Shown piece after piece: positions 49,370-57,043 of a DNA stretch of 64,000 bases; position 1 is the first letter of the stretch; each line of letters begins with the position of its first letter. The position numbers and the translations under genes were made by a program. The notes under the pieces were generated by a model. It had not been told where the DNA came from. It ran no database searches and saw only the letters and a program-made list of their open reading frames with translations. The stretch comes from CAYPUT01 sp046541715. GTDB taxonomy: Bacteria; Spirochaetota; Spirochaetia; DSM-27196; PWMO01. The stretch covers positions 7,134-71,133 of the forward strand of contig JBKHCS010000004.1 in the NCBI GenBank assembly GCA_046541715.1, read 5' to 3'.

Positions 49370-50482
49370 TCAGTGGGGCAGAATTATCGTGTTAAGCCTA
49401 ACGTTATGCTCCCGGGCCGCTTCGTAGACCATTTCTTCGGTCACTGCGCCCCGGGGACGCGCGTGGGGCGGGGCGTCGCCCACTAGAATGACCAGACGGT
49501 TCTCCGCCACCCAGGGAAAGTTGACCACCGCCGCGTAGAGGGCTTCGTGGACCGCCTCGGGAATGTCCCGCCCCCCGGCCACCCGGAGGCCGTCGATTGC
49601 CCGCTGGACCACCGAAAGGTCGTTCTGGAAGGCGACGGTTCGGGTAAGGTAGTCCTCCATGTAGTCCTTGTAGTAGACAATCCCGATCCGGAAGCGCTCA
49701 AAGCCTTCCAATGTGCTTTGGAGCAGGGGAACGAGGCTACGCCGGAGCGCCGGTACGTCGTTTTCCATGCTCTGGGTCGAATCGAGCGCTAAGACCAGGT
49801 CGATATTTCCTCCTTCCACCCCGGCGATAATCTCCCCGATTTGATCGACCAGGTCTTCTTCCCCTTCGGAGTACCGGACCACACCGTCGCTCGCCCGGGC
49901 AATGTCCTCGTAGCTTCTCGCCGTATCCGGCATGTAACGTTCGTCCAAGGGCGTTTCCGGGGTTACCTCCATCGGCGCCTGGGTAACCCGGAGAACGAAG
50001 GGGTTATCCAGGAAGGCACCGGCGTAGCTCGCGTGGGTCGCCTCGAAGGTGCGCACGTTCAGGTATGCGCCGTCGACGATCAGCCGCTCCCCCTGCCGGG
50101 ACCAGGGATAGCCGTATTCCACCACGTAGGGGACAAAGACGTGGAACGCCTTCCCGAGGTCCGGGTCCGGGGCTGGGGTCGAATCGACGAGAAAGTGCAT
50201 CTCCGGCGGAAGAAACTCACCGTTCAGAACCCGCCGTTCCTCTCCGTTCAAAGGGTGAAACGTCGGGTTTCGAAAGGCGTAGGTTGCGACTTCCCGCTCC
50301 GGGTCCTCGGTGGATTCGGTAACCAAGACCGAGTTGACCCCCGGCTTCTGCCGGATTCGCAAAAGGTAGCCCCCTTCGAGGCTCTGCTCGATAATCAGAT
50401 CCTCCGGTCCGAGAGAAAGATCCACCGGAAACACGGCGGATGCCAGTAGGACAAATGCCACGAAAAACGCCGATCCTTTCAC
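49370..50482 (-). CDS. Exported von Willebrand factor A-domain protein
   Basis: A 370-aa secreted or periplasmic protein: signal peptide KGSAFFVAFVLLASAVFP, a beta-rich N-terminal half, and a C-terminal VWA domain from about residue 225. The MIDAS motif DSTQS (as LVLALDSTQSMEND, D-x-S/T-x-S), the distal Thr in YLTRTVAF and the DAPPH segment suggest metal-dependent ligand binding. Partner unknown. The start GTG 50482 is 7 bases from GATACT, whose -35 (TAAACC) is poor. It may also be read through from the upstream glmS-lipoprotein unit. Confidence 0.78.
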   Translation of the reverse strand: MKGSAFFVAFVLLASAVFPVDLSLGPEDLIIEQSLEGGYLLRIRQKPGVNSVLVTESTEDPEREVATYAFRNPTFHPLNGEERRVLNGEFLPPEMHFLVDSTPAPDPDLGKAFHVFVPYVVEYGYPWSRQGERLIVDGAYLNVRTFEATHASYAGAFLDNPFVLRVTQAPMEVTPETPLDERYMPDTARSYEDIARASDGVVRYSEGEEDLVDQIGEIIAGVEGGNIDLVLALDSTQSMENDVPALRRSLVPLLQSTLEGFERFRIGIVYYKDYMEDYLTRTVAFQNDLSVVQRAIDGLRVAGGRDIPEAVHEALYAAVVNFPWVAENRLVILVGDAPPHARPRGAVTEEMVYEAAREHNVRLNTIILPH

Positions 50483-50519
50483 GTCTTTAAGTATCGACGG
50501 GATATCGAGGCCGGTTTAG

Positions 50520-51107
50520 CTACTGCCCGGTCAGAAAGACCGCCGGAAGGGGCGACTGACCGGGCCCGAGGGATCGGCTAAAGAAGGAAACCCGGTCGGC
50601 TAGTCCTCCGAAGAGACCGCAGGGGTCGTCCAAGAAGACCGTCGAGTTGACGAAGAGGCTCCACCCGTCGGGAGATTCGTAGAGAAAGACCTCTTCGTCG
50701 ACGTTCCGACGAAGAGCAAAGGAACCGCAGTCTACCGTTTCCCAGCCGTCCACCCCGAATACCTCGTCCCGGGTAAAGTAGACCTCCAGACGGTTCTCGT
50801 CGAGCTCGTAGAGGGCGTAGGAGAAGGAAATGACGTTCGGCGGCAGAAAGGAAAGTCCCTTCCCGTCTACGGGGCCGCTCAAGAGTATGCCGGCCTCGGG
50901 AGGGGGTGGCGGGGGTGTCGGAAGGGCTCCGTCGTAGGAGGGGGGGCGGGGCGCTTCGCCGAAGCCGTCGGGGTCGCCGCCGGCGCCGCACCCCGGGATG
51001 ACGGCGAGGGTAAAGAGACAGAGAAGAACCCCGGCGAGCTTCGAGGCGCGTCGGGATGCGTTATTCGACGGTAACGCTCTTGGCAAGGTTCCGCGGTTGG
51101 TCGACAT
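50520..51107 (-). CDS. Lipoprotein of unknown function (Pro-rich linker)
   Basis: A 195-aa lipoprotein: basic N-region RRASK, hydrophobic LAGVLLCLFTLAV and lipobox VIPGC (Cys near 40). A mature linker with a run of six prolines is followed by a small beta-rich domain with two Cys pairs. No family recognised. The ATG at 51107 lies inside the 3' end of glmS (47-base overlap); TTG 51086 would shorten the cytoplasmic tail and is equally possible. No good ribosome binding site precedes either, so translation may be coupled to glmS. Confidence 0.62.
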   Translation of the reverse strand: MSTNRGTLPRALPSNNASRRASKLAGVLLCLFTLAVIPGCGAGGDPDGFGEAPRPPSYDGALPTPPPPPPEAGILLSGPVDGKGLSFLPPNVISFSYALYELDENRLEVYFTRDEVFGVDGWETVDCGSFALRRNVDEEVFLYESPDGWSLFVNSTVFLDDPCGLFGGLADRVSFFSRSLGPGQSPLPAVFLTGQ

Positions 51108-52884
51108 TGCGGTCGAGCTTTATGGCGCAGAAGTAGGCCAGGAGTTGGAGTGGAACCACCATCAGAAAGGGGTAGAAGAGCTCGTTGGTGTGGGGAACAT
51201 AAATGGTGTCGTCGGCGATCCGGGCCACCTCTTCGTCCCCGTCGACGGCCAGGGCGATAACCGGCCCTTTTCGCGCCTTTACCTCCTTGAGGTTGGATAT
51301 GACCTTGTCCCGAAGCGAGTCGTCGGGGACGATAAAGAGGCTTGGAGTATCCTCGTTGATCAGCGCGATCGGTCCGTGCTTTATCTCCGCCGCACTGTAG
51401 CCCTCGGCATGGATGTAGGAAATCTCCTTGAGCTTCAAAGCGCCTTCGAGGGCGACGGGGTAGTTGATGCCCCGGCCTAAGAACAGAAAGTCCGGAGCGC
51501 CGGCGTAACGGTCGGCCACGGCCTTTATGGCGTCCCTCCGGGACAGGATCTCTTCGATCTGGTCCGGAAGCCGCTCAAGGGCCGTGATAAACGAGAGGCC
51601 CTGCTCCACCGAGAGGTGGCGCATGCGCCCGAGAATAAGGGTAACCAGATAGAGTGCGGTCGCCTGGCTCGTAAAAGCCTTGGTCGAGGCGACGGCAATC
51701 TCGGGCCCCGAATGGATGTAGACCCCGCCGTCGGACTCCCGGGGGATCGTCGAGCCGACGACGTTGCAAATGCCGAGAACCCGGGCACCTTTTCGCTGAA
51801 GCTCTCGCATCGCGTAGAGGGTGTCGGCTGTCTCCCCGGATTGGGAAATGGCGAAGTAGAGCGTGTTACGCTCGACGATCGGGTTCCGGTAGCGCAGCTC
51901 AGAGGCCAATTCGGTCGTGCAGGGAATCCGGGCCACCGATTCGAGAAGGTAGGATGCTACCAGCCCGGCGTGGAAGGAGGTTCCGGCAGCGATAATCTTG
52001 ACCCGCTCGATGTCGAGGAGCTCCCGGCGGCTCATGTTGAGCCCCCCGAGCTTTCCGGTGGCGTACTCCCGGTCGAGGCGCCCCTGCATGGCCCGGCGTA
52101 TCGACTCCGGCTGCTCGTAGATCTCCTTTTCCATGAAGGTCTCGTAGTCGCCCTTCTCCATCTCCTCGAGCTCCCAGCTGATATAGTCGATCTTCTTATC
52201 GACCGCCCGGTTCCGGAGATCCGTCGTCGTATAGCTCTCTGGGGTGATGGCGCAGACCTCGCCGTCCTCGAGGTAGATAACCTGTTTGGTATGGGCGAGA
52301 ATCGCCGTTACGTCGGAGGCAAGGAACATCTCGCCCTCGCCGATACCGAGAACCAAGGGAGAGCCGTTCCGGGCCCCGACGATCCGCTGCGGCTCGTCTG
52401 CGTGGACGACGAGAATTCCGTAGGTCCCCTTTAAGAGAGTGCACGCTTGCTTTACGGCCTGCTCCAGGTCTCCGTCGTAAAGGTCGGCGACCAAGAAGGC
52501 GATTACCTCGGTGTCGGTTTCCGACTGAAAAACGTACCCCTGCTCTTCGAGCTTCTCTTTGAGGGATTGATAGTTCTCGATGATGCCGTTGTGGACCAGC
52601 GCCACCTTCCCGGAATTATCGACATGTGGATGGGCGTTGATGTCGTTTACTTCGCCGTGGGTCGCCCACCGGGTGTGACCAATTCCGTAGTGCCCCGAGA
52701 GCTCGGCGGGGACCCGGACGTCGAGGTCGGCAATCTTGCCGCTGGACTTGATAACCGTCAAAGCGCCTGTGTCCCCGACACAGATGCCGGCGGAGTCGTA
52801 ACCACGGTACTCGAGGCGCTTGAGCCCTTCGATGAGAATCGGCGCCGCCGCCTTCGGGCCGCAGTACCCGATTACACCACACAT
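51061..52884 (-). CDS. glmS: Glutamine--fructose-6-phosphate aminotransferase (isomerising)
   Basis: Makes glucosamine-6-phosphate, the first step to UDP-GlcNAc and peptidoglycan. The 607-aa protein starts MCGVIGYCG with the N-terminal nucleophile Cys2, has LEYRGYDSAGI near residue 24, GHTRWATHG near 73, two SIS domains (CGTSFHAG-type AAGTSFHAGL near 302; ISQSGETADTLYAMRE near 350), and the conserved C-terminal DRNVDQPRNLAKSVTVE. AGGAAGG precedes the ATG. No glmS ribozyme is apparent in the 15-base gap from the upstream cyclic-nucleotide-binding gene, with which it forms an operon. Confidence 0.96.
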   Translation of the reverse strand: MCGVIGYCGPKAAAPILIEGLKRLEYRGYDSAGICVGDTGALTVIKSSGKIADLDVRVPAELSGHYGIGHTRWATHGEVNDINAHPHVDNSGKVALVHNGIIENYQSLKEKLEEQGYVFQSETDTEVIAFLVADLYDGDLEQAVKQACTLLKGTYGILVVHADEPQRIVGARNGSPLVLGIGEGEMFLASDVTAILAHTKQVIYLEDGEVCAITPESYTTTDLRNRAVDKKIDYISWELEEMEKGDYETFMEKEIYEQPESIRRAMQGRLDREYATGKLGGLNMSRRELLDIERVKIIAAGTSFHAGLVASYLLESVARIPCTTELASELRYRNPIVERNTLYFAISQSGETADTLYAMRELQRKGARVLGICNVVGSTIPRESDGGVYIHSGPEIAVASTKAFTSQATALYLVTLILGRMRHLSVEQGLSFITALERLPDQIEEILSRRDAIKAVADRYAGAPDFLFLGRGINYPVALEGALKLKEISYIHAEGYSAAEIKHGPIALINEDTPSLFIVPDDSLRDKVISNLKEVKARKGPVIALAVDGDEEVARIADDTIYVPHTNELFYPFLMVVPLQLLAYFCAIKLDRNVDQPRNLAKSVTVE

Positions 52885-52899
52885 ACAAACACCTTCCTG

Positions 52900-53517
52900 T
52901 TACACGTCTTCGGCGATCGCGGAGAGTCTCTCCTTGCTGGTAAGCCGAAGAGCGTTTCCGGAGATCGACACTACTTTCTTCTCGGCAAGTCCCAAGACCT
53001 TTTCGCGCACCTTTTCCGCCGGCACCTCCAGCTCCATCCCGATCTCCTTACAGGCACGGTCGAGAGCCAGGGCTTGCTCTTCCGCCGGTTTCTCGAGAAA
53101 TCGAAAGTAGAGGTTTGCAGCAATCATGCTTTCTTCGTTCTTCTGAAAGAGTCTCTGAATCTGGTTGTTGGCCTGCTCGACCCGGCGGCAGAGCTTGTCG
53201 ATGACGTTCATCGCGATCTTCGAGTTCTTCTCGATCATGCTCTGGAAACCCTGGCGGTCGAAGGCCAGAAGCTGGACCGGCGTAACCGATGTCGCGCTCG
53301 CGGTCCGCTTGATCCGGGAGACGATCGCCATCTCGCCGAAGAAGTCGCCCTTCCCGAGGTCGGCGAGCACATGTTCCTTCCCATCGATGGAACGGGTAAT
53401 CCGCACCGTCCCGTCCTGGATAATGTACATGTGCTTCCCTTCCTCACCTTCTCTAAATATCACGCGGCCGGCTCCGAGGCTTTGGCCGTACTTCTCGTAG
53501 AGTGGGTTTTCTGCCAT
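52900..53517 (-). CDS. Cyclic nucleotide-binding domain protein (Crp/Fnr-like)
   Basis: A 205-aa soluble protein with one cNMP-binding beta-roll (residues about 18-120): VIFREGEEGKHMYIIQDGTV, GKGDFFGEMAIVSRIKRTAS (phosphate-binding cassette, with R-T-A-S) and a following dimer helix. The C-terminal 70 residues could form a divergent winged helix (DRACKEIGMELEVPAEKVRE), but no standard Crp HTH signature is seen, so DNA binding is unproven. ATG 53517 lies 6 bases from a TATACT -10. It is followed by glmS, and may sense a nucleotide or regulate this unit. Confidence 0.78.
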   Translation of the reverse strand: MAENPLYEKYGQSLGAGRVIFREGEEGKHMYIIQDGTVRITRSIDGKEHVLADLGKGDFFGEMAIVSRIKRTASATSVTPVQLLAFDRQGFQSMIEKNSKIAMNVIDKLCRRVEQANNQIQRLFQKNEESMIAANLYFRFLEKPAEEQALALDRACKEIGMELEVPAEKVREKVLGLAEKKVVSISGNALRLTSKERLSAIAEDV

Positions 53518-53523
53518 GCGGTG

Positions 53524-53552
53524 AGTATATCCTCCGGGGAGTTCGCTGTCCA
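53524..53552 (-). promoter_or_regulatory. Promoter of the cNMP-binding protein/glmS operon (leaderless type)
   Basis: Minus strand TGGACA (53552-53547), 17-base spacer, TATACT (53529-53524), 6 bases to ATG 53517. No Shine-Dalgarno site. Confidence 0.65.
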
Positions 53553-53681
53553 GGTTTTGGACTTTTTTGCCACTGGGCGCCGGTCGCCGGCGCCTGAGCG
53601 GGACTTCGCCCGACGCATCCGGCGCCAAGATTTGAATCGCCGGGCGTCCCGGCCCCGTTGTAGGGGGTGAGGAGGACAAAA

Positions 53682-54722
53682 ATGATACGGAAAACAACCA
53701 CCCTGGGCCGTAGAGGAGCGGGACTGCTCCTTGCCGCCATGGTGCTCGCGTCCTGTGCTCCCCTGCAGGAGGCGAAGGACGAGAACTGGGGGGATCTCCT
53801 ACCCCCCGTCTACCTGGGAATCCGGGCCGTCGGTCCCAATCAGGTTGCCGTCGACTTCGACGAGGCGGTCACCATTACCCCGGAAACCGTCGCCGTAAGC
53901 GACGCCCTCGGGGCTGCTTCGGCCCGGGTCCAAGAGAGGTCGGTGATCGTCGAGACGGAGCACCGGAGCGTCCCCGGAGCCGAATACACCCTCGAAGGGC
54001 GGGTGGAAGACGGCGCGGGAAACAGCACCACCTTTATCGCGTCGTTCTACGGCTTTAACGACGAAGTGCCGGAAATCCTCATCAACGAGCTGACCCCCCA
54101 GGGGTCCACGGGGAGACCGGACGTGGTCGAGCTTTACGTGAAGAGCGCCGGAAATCTCGGGGGCCTCACCCTCTACGAAGGGTCCCCCGGAGAGTGGGAA
54201 ACCCGGTACGTCTTCCCGGCAATGGAGCTTCCGGCGGGGGCCTATGTCGTGGTCCACTACCGGCCGGAAGGGATTCCCGAAGAGGTAACCGAAATCGACG
54301 ACCCGGCGGAGTCCGGCGGCATCGACGCCACCGATTCGGCCTGGGACGTCTGGATACCCGGGGGCGATGGGCTTACCGGAAACAACGGGGCCGTGACCTT
54401 GGCCGAGCAACCCTTCGGCCGCATCATCGATGCGGTTCTCTACAGCAACCGGACAAGCGCATCGGACACCAACTACCGCGGCTTCGGGAGCAGCCGAATG
54501 CTCACCCAGGCCGAGGAGCTCTTTGCCGCCGGCGCCTGGGAAGCCGCCGGTGACGCGATTGCCCCGGAGGACTGCATCGACCCGGAGGACTCGACCGCGA
54601 CGCGTTCTATTTCGAGAAGCTCCGAAGCGGGCGACACGAACAGTTCGGCCGACTGGCACATCACCCCGACCCGAGGGGCAACCTTCGGGGCGGTCAACAC
54701 CGACGAGGTCTACGTGCCATAA
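53682..54722 (+). CDS. Lipoprotein with Ig-like and lamin-tail-like domains
   Basis: A 346-aa exported lipoprotein: MIRKTTTLGRRGAGLLLAAM then lipobox LASC (Cys near 25). Residues about 45-130 look like a Big/SbsA Ig-like domain (VAVDFDEAVTITPETVAVSD). Residues 135-250 (EILINELTPQGSTGRPDVVE, LYVKSAGNLGG) have the start of a lamin-tail domain (hINEh...DxxELYN). Such proteins are surface-exposed and adhesive in other bacteria; the role here is unknown. ATG 53682 has a strong ribosome binding site (GAGGAGG). It converges on the trp operon. Confidence 0.75.
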   Translation: MIRKTTTLGRRGAGLLLAAMVLASCAPLQEAKDENWGDLLPPVYLGIRAVGPNQVAVDFDEAVTITPETVAVSDALGAASARVQERSVIVETEHRSVPGAEYTLEGRVEDGAGNSTTFIASFYGFNDEVPEILINELTPQGSTGRPDVVELYVKSAGNLGGLTLYEGSPGEWETRYVFPAMELPAGAYVVVHYRPEGIPEEVTEIDDPAESGGIDATDSAWDVWIPGGDGLTGNNGAVTLAEQPFGRIIDAVLYSNRTSASDTNYRGFGSSRMLTQAEELFAAGAWEAAGDAIAPEDCIDPEDSTATRSISRSSEAGDTNSSADWHITPTRGATFGAVNTDEVYVP

Positions 54723-54732
54723 AGCAGATGGC

Positions 54733-55050
54733 TTAAGCGTGGTCCTTGAAGAGCGCCTCGAGCCTCGGCTTCGGGGCGGCTCCGACGTGCTGGTCCGCTA
54801 CCTCGCCGTCTTTGAAGAGGAGCAGCGTCGGAATGCTGATAATATCGTACTGCGCCGCCAGGTCGGCTTGCTCGTCGACGTTGAGCTTGCCGACCTTGAC
54901 CTTACCGTCGTACTGATCCGCAAGCTCCTCCAGTGCGGGAGCGATCATCTTACAGGGCATGCACCACTCGGCCCAGAAATCGACAATAACGGGAACATCG
55001 GACTTAAGAACCTCGGATTCGAAGTTCTCCGTCGTAATCTCTACCTGCAT
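54733..55050 (-). CDS. trxA: Thioredoxin
   Basis: Small disulfide reductase, 105 aa, cytoplasmic (no signal peptide). The fold is clear: VPVIVDFWAEWCMPCKMIAP with the active site at residues about 30-33, KVGKLNVDE, and the cis-Pro in SIPTLLLFKDG. The active site is CMPC, not the usual CGPC; Met between the cysteines and Pro may change the redox potential. ATG 55050 overlaps the trpA stop (TGATG), so it is translated as the last gene of the trp operon. Confidence 0.94.
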   Translation of the reverse strand: MQVEITTENFESEVLKSDVPVIVDFWAEWCMPCKMIAPALEELADQYDGKVKVGKLNVDEQADLAAQYDIISIPTLLLFKDGEVADQHVGAAPKPRLEALFKDHA

Positions 55051-55826
55051 CAGCCGGACCTCCGGGGAAGAGTATCGGTGGAATGGGGCTCTTCCGTCAA
55101 ACCCCTGACGAAGGTTGTTACCCTTTCGCGGATACCCTCCCGAGTGCCATCGATGACATTCACGATGGCCGACCCCACCACCGCAAGGTCGAGGTGGGTC
55201 TTAAGTACGTCGATCTGCTCCCTGCGCCGGATGCCGAACCCGCCCATCAGCTTTCCCGCCTTCTCCCGGGCCCAGTCGAGAAACTCGATCTGATCCGGCC
55301 CGATCTCGGTCTCTCTGCCGGTGGTCCCCCGGCGGAGGGCCACGTAGAGATATTCCGGCTTCACCTCTTCTATCAGACGGCGGCGGGCATCCGAGAGGCT
55401 CGGAACCACGACGGGAACCACGGCGACGCCGCTAGTGGCCCCGGCAGCATAGAGTCCTTCGTCGTCCCCCGGGGGAAGGTCGGGAACGATAAGCCCCCGG
55501 GCGCCGGCCTCCGCCGCCTCTCCGACAAACCGGTCGACCCCCCTGATCATCGGAACGTTGGCGTAGGTCATCAGGAAGATCGGCCGGTCGGTCATGCTTC
55601 GGAGGCGCCGCAGAAAGTCGAACCCCGCGGCGAGGGTAAAGCCGGCCTTCAAGGCCACCGACGAGGCATTCTGGATGGCCGGGCCGTCGGCGGTGGGATC
55701 GCTAAAGGGAAACTGTAACTCCACTGCGGCGGCTCCCCCGTCGACAATCCCCGAAGCGACCTCCCAGAATGCCTCTGCGTCGGGGTAGTGAGAGATTAGA
55801 TGGGCCATTACTCCCTGGTAGCTCAT
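55050..55826 (-). CDS. trpA: Tryptophan synthase alpha chain
   Basis: Cleaves indole-3-glycerol phosphate to indole, which is passed to TrpB. The 258-aa TIM barrel shows VELQFPFSDPTADGPAIQNA near residue 42 (catalytic Glu and Asp both present), FLMTYANVP near 88, LIVPDLPPGDDEG near 118 and MGGFGIRRREQ near 195 (phosphate loop). The start is ATG 55826, overlapping the trpB stop (ATGA); 12 in-frame upstream codons belong to trpB sequence. trxA begins on its stop codon. Confidence 0.93.
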   Translation of the reverse strand: MSYQGVMAHLISHYPDAEAFWEVASGIVDGGAAAVELQFPFSDPTADGPAIQNASSVALKAGFTLAAGFDFLRRLRSMTDRPIFLMTYANVPMIRGVDRFVGEAAEAGARGLIVPDLPPGDDEGLYAAGATSGVAVVPVVVPSLSDARRRLIEEVKPEYLYVALRRGTTGRETEIGPDQIEFLDWAREKAGKLMGGFGIRRREQIDVLKTHLDLAVVGSAIVNVIDGTREGIRERVTTFVRGLTEEPHSTDTLPRRSG

Positions 55827-57043
55827 AGTGTGGCTGCCTCGCTTTCGAGAAAACGCTTCCACGCCTCGGGCTTCAAAGCCCGGGCGGCGATAAAGAGGTC
55901 CTTGTCGCCTCTTCCCGACATGTTGACGACGATCACCTCGTCCCGGCTCATCTTCGGGGCCATCTCCACCACTTGGGCCGCCGCGTGGGCGCTCTCGAGG
56001 GCGAATACCAGACCCTCCTTCCGGGCGAAGAGCCCCATCGCCTCGAGGGCCGCGTCGTCGGAGCTGGTGCGAAACTCCACCCGGCCGGAGAGCCCTAAGG
56101 CGGCCAGTTGGGGTCCGATGCCGGGGTAGTCCAACCCGGCTGATATCGAGTGGGTCTCTCCGACCTGTCCGTCGTCGTCGACGAGAAAGAGGCTCTTGTA
56201 CCCCTGGACGACCCCGACCCGGCCGGTGCCCTGCATCCGGCTCGCATGGTCACCGAAGCTCAGGCTACGGCCCCCGGCCTCGACGCCGACAAGCCGAGGT
56301 GCCTTCTCGGTAAGGTAGGGCTCGAAGAACCCGATGGCGTTACTTCCCCCGCCGACGCAGGCGACCAGTGCGGTCGGATCGACTCCCCTCCTCTCGAGCT
56401 CGCTCTTGACCTCCCGGCCGACAACCGCCTGAAACTCCCGGACCATCGCCGGATACGGGGCCGGCCCGAGGGCCGACCCGATCAGGTAATGGGTATCCGG
56501 AAAGCTCTCGGCCCAGTCCCGGAGCGCCTCGTTGACCGCGTCCTTTAGGGTCTTGCTTCCTGAGGTAACCGGAACCACCTCGGCGCCGAAGAGCTCCATC
56601 CAGAAGACGTTCGGCTGCTGCCGCCGAACGTCGACCTCCCCCATGTAGACCCGGCACTCGAGCCCCAACTTGGCGCAGACCGCCGCCGTTGCGAAGCCGT
56701 GCTGCCCCGCCCCGGTCTCGGCGATAATCCGGTGCTTGCCGAGGCGCCGGGCCAAGAGGGCCTGGCCGATCGCGTTGTTTATCTTGTGGGCTCCGGTATT
56801 GGCGAGGCCCTCGAGCTTGATGTAGATCTGCGCCCCGCCGAGGTGACGGGTTAGGTTATCCGCATAGAGGAGGGGCGTCGGCCGGCCGACGTAGTCCCGG
56901 CCGATCGAGTCGAACTCCGCCCAGAATGCGTCGTCCCCCGCCGCCGCCTCGAAGGCTTGCTGAAGCTGCTCTATAGCCGGCCGGAGAACCTCCGGCACGT
57001 AGGCGCCGCCGAACTCTCCGTAGTAGCTATCGTAGTGTGGCAT
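55823..57043 (-). CDS. trpB: Tryptophan synthase beta chain
   Basis: PLP enzyme that joins indole and serine. The 406-aa TrpB1-type protein has YYGEFGGAYVPEVL near residue 7, the PLP lysine in NTGAHKINNAIGQALLA near 82, AETGAGQHGFATA near 105, the conserved VPVTSGSKTLKDAVNEALRDW near 180, and the phosphate-binding GGGSNAIG near 230. The ATG at 57043 lies 16 bases inside trpCF. Together with trpA it makes the alpha2-beta2 complex. Confidence 0.95.
   Translation of the reverse strand: MPHYDSYYGEFGGAYVPEVLRPAIEQLQQAFEAAAGDDAFWAEFDSIGRDYVGRPTPLLYADNLTRHLGGAQIYIKLEGLANTGAHKINNAIGQALLARRLGKHRIIAETGAGQHGFATAAVCAKLGLECRVYMGEVDVRRQQPNVFWMELFGAEVVPVTSGSKTLKDAVNEALRDWAESFPDTHYLIGSALGPAPYPAMVREFQAVVGREVKSELERRGVDPTALVACVGGGSNAIGFFEPYLTEKAPRLVGVEAGGRSLSFGDHASRMQGTGRVGVVQGYKSLFLVDDDGQVGETHSISAGLDYPGIGPQLAALGLSGRVEFRTSSDDAALEAMGLFARKEGLVFALESAHAAAQVVEMAPKMSRDEVIVVNMSGRGDKDLFIAARALKPEAWKRFLESEAATL

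Noticed and set aside
52885..52899. glmS ribozyme/riboswitch upstream of glmS
   Set aside because: Only 15 bases separate the upstream stop from glmS; there is no room for the ribozyme.
53576..53594. Perfect hairpin GGCGCCGG-TCG-CCGGCGCC as a terminator
   Set aside because: It stands in the divergent region between the cNMP-binding gene and the lamin-tail-like lipoprotein gene, where no transcript should end, and no T-run follows. Probably part of the lipoprotein leader or chance in GC-rich DNA.
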